Positions 15,661 through 24,108 of a stretch of DNA of 64,000 nucleotides are shown here, in pieces (positions within the stretch are counted from its first letter, which is position 1; the number at the start of each line of letters is the position of its first letter). Below the pieces are notes generated by a model. It saw only the letters and a program-made list of their open reading frames with translations, searched no databases and had not been told where the DNA came from. The position numbers and the translations under genes were made by a program. The DNA is taken from NCBI GenBank assembly GCA_004554165.1, contig SFNQ01000013.1:1-64000 (forward strand), given 5' to 3'. Source of the stretch: Clostridiales bacterium (GTDB taxonomy: Bacteria; Bacillota; Clostridia; Christensenellales; CAG-138).

Positions 15661-17028
15661 ATGGTCAAATCAAAGAGCAGACGGAAGCAATGCGGATAGC
15701 TCCTTCTTCTATTGCTGATTTTGGCTTTTACAGCCTGCGTTCCCGCGGCGGAACTGCAGAAGGTGCAGCCTGCGAAGTCAGCGGCGGAATACGTCGCGCC
15801 TCCCGTTTCGGGGATCACGACAGACGATACCCTTGGCAGCACCCATGCAGAGATCACGAAGCAGCTGATCTCCATCGTGAATCACAATCCCGAGCTGAAG
15901 GCCATGCTGGGAAAATCCATCGCGCAGGCCAAACAGGTCAATCCGGATAGAAGGACCAATCCGGCGCAGACGCTGGACGAGTATTACGAGTATATCGACT
16001 GGGCGGCCAGGGCGATGCCATGGGCAATTCTGCCCGATGCCGGAGAACTGTATCCAAAACTGTACGAACAGATTGACCAGAGCGTGGCCTATTTTTACTT
16101 CGTCAACGACCAGCCTCTGGAAGAGCTGGAAGGCAGAGGCCTATACAACAACTCCATTCAGTATTTGGAGCCTTACCGTTCCTGGCTGATCGAATTTACG
16201 GCGCAGTGGGGCAATTATCTGAACACCACGGACTCTTGGTGCGAGGAATACTATCAGGCCGCCTGCGAGGACGAAAGGTTGAATCTGGGGGACGAAACCT
16301 ATGAAAACCCGGACAGCTGGAAAACCTTCAACCAGTTTTTCGCCCGGTATTTAAGCTCGCCGGACCAGCGGCCCATTGCCGCGCAGGCGGACGGCAGCGT
16401 TGTGGTTTCCCCGGCGGATGCGCAGCCCCAGGGCGTTTGGGCGATCGACGGGGACAGCAATCTTGTCCATTCGGAGGGCGTGAACATCAAGTCCGGTGTT
16501 TTCACCTCCATCGATGCGCTGCTGGGCGACAGCAAGTACAGGGGCGCCTTTGCGAACGGAACTCTGACCCACACCTTCCTCGACGTCCATGATTACCATC
16601 GCTACCATTTCCCGGTCGACGGTACGGTTAAGGAGGTGCGCGTCATTCCCGGAGACGATGCTGCGGGCGGCTTAACTGTGTGGGATGCGGAAAAGCAGAA
16701 ATATCTGCTACTGTCCGGCGTCCCCGGCTGGCAGATGATCGAAACCCGGGGCTGCGTGATCGTGGAAACGGAGGAATACGGCCTTGTTGCAATCCTGCCC
16801 GTCGGCATGTCTCAGATTTCCTCGGTAAATTTTGAGGATACCGTGCAGGTTGGCGCTCAGGTAAAGAAGGGCGATATGATGGGGTGCTTCCTGTTTGGCG
16901 GCAGCGATATCGTCATGCTCTTTCAGGCGGGCGTCACCTTTACGCTTACCGCCCCGCAGACCCGGGAAGGCGCTTACCGTCATATCAACATGGGCGAAGA
17001 ATATGGCGTACTCAAAAGCAGAGAGTAG
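15661..17028 (+). CDS. PSD/PsiD-like decarboxylase lipoprotein with in-frame amber codon in the signal peptide
   Basis: The ATG at 15661 has a perfect AAGGAGGAAACCC site. It reads 12 residues (MVKSKSRRKQCG), then TAG at 15697-15699, then continues in frame with LLLLLLILAFTAC, a lipobox-type end. Together this is a textbook lipoprotein signal peptide broken only by the amber. The mature part (about 430 aa) has an N-terminal domain like that of PsiD-type decarboxylases and a C-terminal phosphatidylserine-decarboxylase domain: VVSPADAQ, LDVHDYHRYHFPVDGTV and KGDMMGCFLFGGSDIV, where GGS is the expected self-cleavage/pyruvoyl site. A TTG at 15712 could give an unexported form but lacks a ribosome site. 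Recent nonsense mutation, sequencing error or amber read-through are all open. Confidence 0.75.
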
Positions 17029-17088
17029 CGCAGGCGGCGCCGTCGCTCCGCATGCCTGCCCGCTCTGACGGCATGCGGAGCGGAAAAA

Positions 17089-17115
17089 GACCCCGGCAGG
17101 GCATCCTGCGGGGTC
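17089..17115 (-). terminator. Intrinsic terminator read on the minus strand
   Basis: GACCCCG-CAGG pairs with CCTG-CGGGGTC across a GCAT loop, with one bulge; the flanking AAAAA at 17084-17088 becomes the T-run on the minus strand. It can end the lipoprotein transcript from 18492. Confidence 0.6.
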
Positions 17116-17261
17116 GGGATGAACCGGCAGGAAATCCTTAAAAAACGGATGCCGGAGGCAGAAGGGAAAGCGCAGTCCGAATCATGGCGGGGGGAGGGGA
17201 GAGCGGAGCGGCCGTAGCCGGCCGCGCCGGGCCTGTCCGGGGGCGGATTGGGCAAAAGCCC

Positions 17262-17307
17262 TCAGAGGGTCGAAAAAGTGGCGTTCCGCCACTTTTTCTA
17301 CACTCTG
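17262..17307. repeat. Minimal 46-bp palindrome of the interspersed element
   Basis: CAGAG, then GTCGAAAAAGTGGCG, TTC loop, CGCCACTTTTTCTAC and finally CTCTG. It equals the outer ends of the longer elements at 29631, 44715 and 54474 with the middle missing. The stem followed by TTTTT also makes it a strong two-way terminator. A second hairpin (GCGGGGG...CCCCCGC, 17311-17330) adjoins it. Confidence 0.75.
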
Positions 17308-17382
17308 AAAGCGGGGGGAGATACCCCCGCTTTTCCAATGCGCTCCGCGGCCTGCGGAGTCCCTCTGCAAGCGCAATGCCCG

Positions 17383-18492
17383 CTATTTCTGCTTTTCAAA
17401 CATGCAGTCCTCGCCGGCGTTTTCCGTGGCGTCATACCAGTACAGGATTCCGTTTACCAGATCAAACCGGGCTTCCCCGTTGCGGTAGACCAGCTGTTCG
17501 CGGGAGCTTATGCCATCCTCGTCAAAGCAGATATAGTACATTGCGCAGTCGTCGGAAAGGATTTGCGCCTCAAGTCCGCGCCCCGCCTCGCTGAGGTCCA
17601 GCACGCCGTTCATGCGCCACTCATAGTATTCCCACGCGCTGTTGGCCCAGTGGATGATGATGGAGAAGATGCCGCTGTCATAGGTGATGTCCATATAGGC
17701 CCTGCTGCTGCTCTCATCGTACCAGTAGCCCACAAGCGCCTCGATTGCGGCTCTGACCTCCGGCGCGACTTCCTCGCTGCCCGTGCCGAACAGGCCGGCC
17801 TGAATGCCGGAGGAAACCTCTGCCGTATCGGACTCTTTTTCAAAGACACAGTTTTCGCCGGCGTCCTCCGTGGCATCGAACCAGTAGAGTTTCCCGTCCG
17901 CTCTGGCGATGGTTGCCATGCCGTTGCCATAGATTCGCGTCTCCGTCAGGTTGCCCTCGTCGTCTGCGGTGACGATGTATTTTTCGCAGTCCTTGCAGAC
18001 GATTTTTGCTTCGACCCGGGACTGGTCACCCCCGCGTTCCAGCACGCCGTTCATGCGCCACTCGACATACTCCCGTGCGCTGTTCGCCCAGCGGATGGTA
18101 ATGCTGTAGATGTCGCTGCCCATCTCGATGGACATGGTGGCTCTGGAGCTCCAGGAATCGCGCCAGAAGCCCTCAAAGCTGCTGGTATCGACCGTTGCAG
18201 AATCGGAGCCTTTTATACCCGAACTGAGGATATTGCCGGCGTTTTGAAAGGATGCGCCGGCGGGATCCTCCGTCTCGGGAGCGCCGGACGCCTGAGCCGG
18301 CGGCAAAGTTGCGGCGGAGTCGGGGGAGGCGGAAGCCTCCTGCACAGCTGTGGGATTCTCTGTGGCCGCAGCGCTCAGATTGGTTTTTTCCGGCACGATG
18401 GCAGCGGAGCTCTGCGCCGGGACGGTACAGCCGGTCAGCAGCAGCACGCCTGCCAGCAGTGCGGCAGCAAAGCAGATTTTACTTTTTCTCAT
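17383..18492 (-). CDS. Lipoprotein with a duplicated ~110-residue domain
   Basis: 369 aa. Lipoprotein signal ends at Cys22 (LLTGC), a Ser/Ala/Pro/Glu spacer runs to about residue 105, then two homologous domains at about 107-218 and 253-368. Paired blocks show the duplication: ITIRWANSAREYVEWRMNGV against IIIHWANSAWEYYEWRMNGV, and LYWFDATEDAGENCVFEK against LYWYDATENAGEDCMFEK. I do not recognise the domain; the Trp/Tyr-rich beta pattern suggests a small barrel for surface binding (inference). Monocistronic, with AAAAGGAGGG before the ATG and the tandem-half-site promoter upstream. Confidence 0.75.
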   Translation of the reverse strand: MRKSKICFAAALLAGVLLLTGCTVPAQSSAAIVPEKTNLSAAATENPTAVQEASASPDSAATLPPAQASGAPETEDPAGASFQNAGNILSSGIKGSDSATVDTSSFEGFWRDSWSSRATMSIEMGSDIYSITIRWANSAREYVEWRMNGVLERGGDQSRVEAKIVCKDCEKYIVTADDEGNLTETRIYGNGMATIARADGKLYWFDATEDAGENCVFEKESDTAEVSSGIQAGLFGTGSEEVAPEVRAAIEALVGYWYDESSSRAYMDITYDSGIFSIIIHWANSAWEYYEWRMNGVLDLSEAGRGLEAQILSDDCAMYYICFDEDGISSREQLVYRNGEARFDLVNGILYWYDATENAGEDCMFEKQK

Positions 18493-18569
18493 ATCACGAA
18501 CCCTCCTTTTGGTATCAATGAAAAAGCGCTTCCAGGGGTTGGGCCTTGGTTCCCCGTACCCTACAGCCC

Positions 18570-18602
18570 ATTATAAGAATCCCGTGTAAAAAAAACGCAA
18601 AA
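18570..18602 (-). promoter_or_regulatory. Tandem-half-site promoter of the duplicated-domain lipoprotein
   Basis: Minus strand: TTTTGCGT (18602-18595) and TTTTACAC (18591-18584), 11 bp apart, 8 bp, then TATAAT (18575-18570). Geometry is identical to the promoters at 15590 and 62921. Confidence 0.65.
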
Positions 18603-19023
18603 GGGCGGAAAATAGTATTGCAAGGGCGAAAAATGTTGCATTTGGCTGAGAAAAATGTCCCTGGCGGGGAAAGCGCGTCCTGAAAGGGCAAAGCATGGAG
18701 GCAAAAGCAGGAAAAAAGCCGCCCCCGCCCTTTGGGCGGCGGGAAGCGGCAGGAGACTGTGCGGGGTGCGCTGCGGCTTTGGAACGCCCGGCGAAGGGCC
18801 GCTTTTGCCGTATCCTTCTGCGGCAGCCTCCCGATAAGGAAAGCGCAAAGAGACACCCCCCGGCGGGGGGCTGTGCGCACAAAAGGCCAGAACAGATGCG
18901 GAATCATCGAAAAATGGCCGGGCGTCGTGGTTTTGGGCCTGCCAAGCCGCCACTAAGCCGGCGGCTTTTTACGCGGGAAGCGTCCGGAACGGGCGCGCAT
19001 TCTCGAAAGCGGCGCCTGCCGGT
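18603..19023. other. GC-rich spacer without a supported gene
   Basis: All frames are open by composition only and none has a ribosome site. Near its end AAGCCGCC (18944-18951) pairs with GGCGGCTT (18960-18967) followed by T's, a plausible plus-strand terminator with no obvious gene ahead of it. Confidence 0.4.
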
Positions 19024-19902
19024 TCAAAAGGCGGAAACGCCTGTCGCCCGCGCAGCCGCGCAGTAAGCGCCGCTCTTCTGATTGCCAAAGGCTGCGCACT
19101 CGGCAATGCCGAGTCCGTCCAGCATGGCGTTGATGATGGCCGCGCTCATGACGTCGCCTGCGCCGGCGGTGTTGCGAACCTCCACCTTTTCCGCCTCGAT
19201 GTGGCCGCATACGTCGGGGTTTGCGTAAACAATGCCGTCGCTGCCCAGGGAGATGAACACCTGCTGCACGCCCTGGCGCAGGAACCACTCCGCGGCGCGG
19301 TACACGCCCCGGATGGTATCGCAGGAGCAGCCGGACAGCTGCGCCGCTTCAAAGCGGTTGGGCTTGACGGTATGGAACAGGCCGATATTGCCGCCGATTC
19401 GGCGCGCCTTTGCACAGCTCACGGGTTCATAGAATAGCGGCGCGGAGACCGAATGTGTGAGAAAATCCAGCGCCTCCGGCGTCAGGTTGGAGTCGATTAC
19501 GCACAGATCGCAGCGGTTGATTTCCGGCAGGAGCTGCGCAAAAAAGTCCGGCGACAGGCAGTCCATGATCTCCATATCGCTGATGCCGGAGAGCAGGTCG
19601 CCATCCTCGTCCAGCACGCAGAGGAAGGTCGCGCTGGGCAGATCGACATGCAGCGTATGATCGAGCCGTACGCCGTGCCGTTGGCAATCCGCCTCAATGA
19701 CGGAGGCGCGGAAATCGTTGCCGATGGCGGTCACAAGCTGCACCTCGGGGCCATAGGGCACAAGGTGCGAGGCCACGTTCCTGCCGACGCCGCCCACCGC
19801 GATGCGCACAGAGCCCAGGTTGGAATCCCGAAGGCGGCAGATGTCCTTCGGAAAGCCGGTAATATCCAGCGCTGCGCCGCCAATAACAAACACCTGTTTC
19901 AT
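19024..19902 (-). CDS. PfkB family kinase, pseudouridine kinase-like
   Basis: 292-aa ribokinase-fold sugar kinase. GGVGRNVASHL near residue 37-47 is the substrate-binding motif in the form seen in pseudouridine kinases (PsuK), and NTAGAGDVMSAA near 240 is the anion hole with the catalytic Asp. Length fits. No PsuG glycosidase is nearby, so another ribonucleoside or sugar substrate remains possible. Its ATG overlaps the stop of the deacylase gene by 4 bp (ATGA), so it is coupled to a D-amino-acid deacylase, an unusual pairing whose logic I cannot give. Confidence 0.8.
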   Translation of the reverse strand: MKQVFVIGGAALDITGFPKDICRLRDSNLGSVRIAVGGVGRNVASHLVPYGPEVQLVTAIGNDFRASVIEADCQRHGVRLDHTLHVDLPSATFLCVLDEDGDLLSGISDMEIMDCLSPDFFAQLLPEINRCDLCVIDSNLTPEALDFLTHSVSAPLFYEPVSCAKARRIGGNIGLFHTVKPNRFEAAQLSGCSCDTIRGVYRAAEWFLRQGVQQVFISLGSDGIVYANPDVCGHIEAEKVEVRNTAGAGDVMSAAIINAMLDGLGIAECAAFGNQKSGAYCAAARATGVSAF

Positions 19903-21467
19903 TGATAGACCTCCATTTGCAGCTCTTTGCCGCCCACGAACACGCGGCGGATTCCACCGGTGCGCGCGCTGCCGCAGGCATAACTGGCATTGTCGGTAAA
20001 CTCGTTCAAATCGAGCAGCAGAACATCCGCGTCATAGCCGTCCCGCAAAAAGCCCTTCCCGCGCAGGCGCAGCTTTTCCGCCGCAAGTCCGCTCATGCGG
20101 CGAATGGCCTCTTCCGGCGTACAGATATGCCGTTCCTCCGTCAGCAGGCGGTAGGCGCGGGGCATGGTGCCAAAGGAACGGGGATGCGGGTTTTCCGTGG
20201 GCAGGCCCACGAGACCGTCCGTGCTGACCGCGCAGAGCGGGTGGGCAAAGATGCGGGAAACATCCTCCTCGCACATATGGAAATAGATGCCGAGCCCGAG
20301 CCCGCCGTTGCGGATGAGAATATCGCAGTAGGCGTCAAAGGGATCCATGCCCGTCTTTTCCGCATATTCGCTGAGGAACATCCCCTCCGCGTCATGGAAA
20401 ACGGGGCAGGAGGAGACATAGGTGCCGGAAAAGCCGCCGCTGTTGTAGATGTAGTTGTCGTAGTCGGATTTTCTCTGGAGCTCTCCGCGAATGCGCTCGC
20501 GCTCAACGGGCGACTGCAGGGCGGCCACAAGGCCCGGCAGGCCCTCCGCAAAATAGCGCGGGGGAATGGAAACGTTCAGCGCGGTATTGCCCGCCATGTA
20601 GGGATAGCAGTCGATGCAAAGCGACATCCCCTCGTCCAGCGCGCGGTCGATGTCCTGCAGCAGTGTTTCCGTCTTGCCCCAGTTGTCGCGGCCTGCGGCC
20701 TTGAGATGCGACACGCACAGCGGAACGTCCGCCTCTTTGGCAAGGCGCAGGGATTCGCGGCGCGCCTCGATCACATGGTCGGCCTCGTTGCGCGGATGGG
20801 TGGCGTACATGCCGCCCTCCTCGTGTACAACGCGCAAAAGGGCGAGGATTTCCTCGTTGTCCGCATAGCAGCAGGGCGCGTAGACCAGCCCGGTGGACAG
20901 GCCCAGCGAGCCCTCCCGGATGCAGCGGCGGAGCATGCTCTGCATTCGGGAAAGCTCCGTACTGTCCGGCCTGCGGTTTTCATAGCCCATCGCCCAGAGC
21001 CGCAGCGAGCCCAGCCCCGTAAAGGTATAGGTGCGGACGGGGTTTGAAAGCCCCTCCATCCACTGGGAAAAGCGCCCCGCGCTTTCGCAGGCGGCGGGAT
21101 CGTCCGGCATTTCGGGATAGGGCGCGATGCCGGAAACAAAGCGGGAAAAGCGGGAGAAGGCCTCCGCGCCGGGCGCGCAGGGGTACATGGAAACGCCGCA
21201 GTGTCCGGCAACCTGCGTGGTAATGCCCTGCGTGATCTTGCTTGCGGTAGCGTAGACGCCGCGCATGGTCAGATCGCCGTGGGAATGGGCGTCGATAAAG
21301 CCGGGCACAGCGGTCAGCCCCGTGCCGTCGATAACTCTGGCTGCGGGGACGGATGCCTCCGCGCCGCGGAACAGCCTGAGCTTGCCGCGCTCCATGCCGA
21401 CTGCGCCGGCGTAAGCGGGCTCGCCGCTGCCGTCCATAATGGTGACATGCCGAATCAAAATATCCAT
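19899..21467 (-). CDS. N-acyl-D-amino-acid deacylase (D-aminoacylase) family amidohydrolase
   Basis: 522 aa. Amidohydrolase fold with the D-aminoacylase metal ligands: PGFIDAHSHGD, the Cys of AGHCGVS, ATHPRNE, CVSHLKAAG and VSTDGLVG. The family removes N-acyl groups from D-amino acids or D-glutamate; the precise substrate is unknown. Cytoplasmic. The ATG at 21467 has no Shine-Dalgarno sequence; instead TATAAT lies 7 bp before it, so the mRNA is probably leaderless. It shares its promoter region head-to-head with malQ and is coupled to the PfkB kinase. Confidence 0.85.
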   Translation of the reverse strand: MDILIRHVTIMDGSGEPAYAGAVGMERGKLRLFRGAEASVPAARVIDGTGLTAVPGFIDAHSHGDLTMRGVYATASKITQGITTQVAGHCGVSMYPCAPGAEAFSRFSRFVSGIAPYPEMPDDPAACESAGRFSQWMEGLSNPVRTYTFTGLGSLRLWAMGYENRRPDSTELSRMQSMLRRCIREGSLGLSTGLVYAPCCYADNEEILALLRVVHEEGGMYATHPRNEADHVIEARRESLRLAKEADVPLCVSHLKAAGRDNWGKTETLLQDIDRALDEGMSLCIDCYPYMAGNTALNVSIPPRYFAEGLPGLVAALQSPVERERIRGELQRKSDYDNYIYNSGGFSGTYVSSCPVFHDAEGMFLSEYAEKTGMDPFDAYCDILIRNGGLGLGIYFHMCEEDVSRIFAHPLCAVSTDGLVGLPTENPHPRSFGTMPRAYRLLTEERHICTPEEAIRRMSGLAAEKLRLRGKGFLRDGYDADVLLLDLNEFTDNASYACGSARTGGIRRVFVGGKELQMEVYQ

Positions 21468-21473
21468 AGCGGC

Positions 21474-21506
21474 ATTATAGCACAAACTCATAGAATACAG
21501 TATAAT
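21474..21506. promoter_or_regulatory. Divergent -10 elements for the deacylase and malQ
   Basis: TATAAT on the minus strand (21479-21474) lies 7 bp from the deacylase ATG; TATAAT on the plus strand (21501-21506) serves malQ. The intervening 21 bp is AT-rich. Neither has a clear TTGACA at 16-18 bp. Confidence 0.55.
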
Positions 21507-21551
21507 ATTGCATGAATATTTGAAGAATCCATGAAGGAGCGCCCGGATTTT

Positions 21552-23030
21552 ATGAAACGCAGCAGCGGCATCCTGTGTCACATCAGTTCCCTGCCCTCCG
21601 CCTATGGCATCGGTACGTTGGGCAGGGCGGCCTATGACTTTGCGGACTTTCTCGCCGCAGCAAAGCAGCGCTACTGGCAGGTGCTGCCGCTGGGCCCCAC
21701 GGGCTATGGCGATTCGCCCTACCAGTGCAGCTCGGCCTTTGCGGGCAATCCCTATTTTATCGACCTGTCGCTGCTTGCGGAGCGCGGCCTGCTGGACGAG
21801 GCGGCGCTCTCGGCGCTGGACTGGGGCAGCGATCCCGCCAATGTTGACTATGGCAAAATCTATGCCCATCGCAGCGCCGTACTGCATGAGGCCTTTCAGC
21901 GGGGGCGGGCGCAGGACGCCGGGGCGGTGCGCGAATTTCGCCAGCAGAACCGGGACTGGCTGGAGGGCTATGCGCTCTTCTGCGCGGTCAAGGCGCATTT
22001 TCAGATGCGCTCCTGGGACGCCTGGGACGAGGACATCCGCCTGCGCACACCGGAGGGGATTGAAAAATACAGGGCGCTGCTCTCCGAGGAGATCGAATAT
22101 CATATCTATGTGCAGTATCTCTTCTTCTCCCAGTGGAACGCGCTGAGGGACTACCTGCACAGGCGCGGCATTTCGGTGATTGGCGATCTGCCGATCTACG
22201 TTCCCTACGATTCTGCCGACGTGTGGGAGCACCCGAAGCTGTTTGCGCTCGACGGGGCGCGCAGGCCCGGCCTTGTGGCGGGCGTACCGCCGGACTACTT
22301 TTCCCGGACCGGCCAGCTCTGGGGCAACCCGCTCTATGACTACGCCCGCATGGCGGAGGATGGCTACCTCTGGTGGCGAAAGCGGATCGCCGCCGCGGGG
22401 CAGCTCTTTGACGTGGTGCGCATCGATCATTTCCGGGGCTTTGACAGCTATTGGGCCGTACCCTTCGGCGAAACCACCGCCGTCAACGGCCGCTGGATGG
22501 AAGGACCCGGAATGGCCCTTGTGGGCGCGCTGAAGGAGGCCTGTCCGGAGGTTTCCATCATTGCGGAGGATCTGGGCTTTCTGACGCCCTCGGTGCGGCT
22601 GCTGCTGTCGCAGTCCGGCCTGCCGGGCATGCGGGTGCTGCAATTCGGGCTGCATCCGGGAGAGGATTCCATGCACCTGCCCCACAACTGCATCCGCCAC
22701 TGCGTCTACTATACCGGTACGCACGACAACGATACGGTACAGGGCTGGCTGGATTCGGCAAGTCCGGAGGACGTGGCCTTTGCGGTGGACTATCTCAACC
22801 TTTCCGAGCGGGAGGGGCTTTGCTTTGGCATGGCGCGGGGGGTCTGGGCCTCCGTTGCGGATCTTGCCCTCGTGCAGATTCAGGATGTGCTGGAGCTTCC
22901 GGGCAGCGCGCGCATGAACACGCCCGGCACCCCGGCGGGGAACTGGCGCTTCCGCCTGCTGCCCGGCATGCTGAACGAGGGCCTTGCAAAGCGCATGGCC
23001 TACTATGCCGCGCTCTATGGGCGGGGCTAG
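21552..23030 (+). CDS. malQ: 4-alpha-glucanotransferase (amylomaltase)
   Basis: 492-aa GH77 enzyme that disproportionates maltodextrins. Signatures: ILCHISSLPSAYGIGTLG at the N-terminus, QVLPLGPTGYGDSPYQC, the nucleophile region RIDHFRGFDSYW, EDLGFLTPSV, and TGTHDNDT near the C-terminus. Length is standard for the bacterial short form. I chose 21552 because AAGGAG (21534-21539) is 12 bp upstream; the ATG at 21531 would lie before that site. With glgP it gives a maltodextrin/glycogen degradation pair. The gene is followed by the left edge of an AT-rich island. Confidence 0.95.
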   Translation: MKRSSGILCHISSLPSAYGIGTLGRAAYDFADFLAAAKQRYWQVLPLGPTGYGDSPYQCSSAFAGNPYFIDLSLLAERGLLDEAALSALDWGSDPANVDYGKIYAHRSAVLHEAFQRGRAQDAGAVREFRQQNRDWLEGYALFCAVKAHFQMRSWDAWDEDIRLRTPEGIEKYRALLSEEIEYHIYVQYLFFSQWNALRDYLHRRGISVIGDLPIYVPYDSADVWEHPKLFALDGARRPGLVAGVPPDYFSRTGQLWGNPLYDYARMAEDGYLWWRKRIAAAGQLFDVVRIDHFRGFDSYWAVPFGETTAVNGRWMEGPGMALVGALKEACPEVSIIAEDLGFLTPSVRLLLSQSGLPGMRVLQFGLHPGEDSMHLPHNCIRHCVYYTGTHDNDTVQGWLDSASPEDVAFAVDYLNLSEREGLCFGMARGVWASVADLALVQIQDVLELPGSARMNTPGTPAGNWRFRLLPGMLNEGLAKRMAYYAALYGRG

Positions 23031-23238
23031 AGGGGGGGCAATCTTCTGCGCAGTCATTTTCGCAAGGCGGCGGGATTTGCTTTGCGTGCGCCTGCTCTCC
23101 GGCCTTGCCCGCTGCCGGGCGCAGCGTTTTGTAACATGCCCTGAGATTTTGCTTGTGTATGAGAAAGAAGCATAAGAAGTGTAAAATTTTTTGCCGTTCC
23201 TATCCGGCACTTGCGCAAGTTGTCGGATAGGTCGGGCA

Positions 23239-23376
23239 TTATTCGTCGGGAAGTTCTACCTTGCCGACAAAGCTGTAATAAATAGCAATGTCCGGTCTGC
23301 GTGTGCCGTTCTCGTCATAGCTGCACTCATGGACAACGATTTTCTCAATAAACTCCCGTAACAGGGTGTGAAGCGG
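23239..23376 (-). pseudogene. C-terminal remnant of a large serine recombinase (TnpX/DUF4368-like)
   Basis: Only about 45 codons are recognisable: LLREFIEKIVVHECSYDENG then IYYSFVGKVELPDE and a stop. This matches the extreme C-terminus of Tn4451-type large serine recombinases. The frame upstream to 23649 stays open but is unrelated, Phe/Lys/Pro-rich sequence, so the gene has been cut away. An imperfect inverted repeat (TATCCG...CGGATA, about 23201-23229) just past the stop may mark the end of the lost element. Confidence 0.6.
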
Positions 23377-24011
23377 AACTGCTTTTGAAAATCCGAAAAA
23401 GAATTTTTGCGATTTTTCAAGCGGCGTATGCCGCATAGCAGGGTTTGGGGAAGGCACTCCCCAACAAGATTTACCAAAAGGGCAAAACCGCAGATATGCG
23501 GATTTTGGCACCGTGGTAGAATCTTGCTCTAAGAAAGTAGTGGCTTCCGGTGTGTGAGCTTCCGTCAATACCTTTAGTGCCGCAAGAGGGGATTTTGCCA
23601 AAGCAGCGGAAACATTTCTCCCTCTCGGAGATTTTCGAAAATTTTTCAAATTTCCCTTTCAATCCCCACTCCCCAAAGAAAATGAAAACTGCCAAAGATT
23701 CCAGAATTTTTTTTCAAATTCCCTCCACGGACAACTTGCGAATTTGCCAAACAAGAGAGGAATTTCTTTCTGTCCCCTTTGCACGGCATAATACCGACAT
23801 TTTTTGAAAATGCCAAAAATGGGCGCAAAAAAACAGGTAATCTTTTTTTGATTCTCCGTTTCGGTGTGCCGTTCTGATGGGCGGCGGGTCTTCGGTTTTT
23901 ATTTAGACTTGCTGGAAATGAATAGCTTGGACAGCAAAGTGTTCATTTCGGGCAAGTATACAAAGGGATAGCTGGCTCTGCCAGCGTAGGGGAGCTGTAG
24001 GCTCCCCTGTC
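23377..24011. other. AT-rich remnant of a mobile element, no intact gene
   Basis: Base composition drops sharply compared with the rest of the window. No frame has both a ribosome site and a recognisable product. A 24-codon stretch ending near 23970 (NSLDSKVFISGKYTKG) looks coding-like but I cannot assign it. Confidence 0.5.
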
Positions 24012-24044
24012 AAAAAAGCAGGAAATCATTTGTGATTTCCTGCT
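24012..24044 (-). terminator. Terminator of the LprI-like lipoprotein gene
   Basis: Perfect 12-bp stem AGCAGGAAATCA / TGATTTCCTGCT with a TTTG loop; the AAAAAA at 24012-24017 is the T-run on the minus strand. Confidence 0.85.
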
Positions 24045-24108
24045 CCCTATGCCGCCTATACTCAATATATGTATTAGCCTTATAAATGTAATTTGTGATG
24101 AGTACCTG

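Noticed and set aside
19899..23210. Very long minus-strand frame of more than 1100 codons
   Set aside because: Only the part from 21467 onward is the deacylase; the rest is antisense to malQ and has no family resemblance.
24013..24044. Hairpin in the AT-rich island considered as a mobile-element end
   Set aside because: The adjacent six-base A-run makes it an ordinary terminator of the minus-strand lipoprotein gene.
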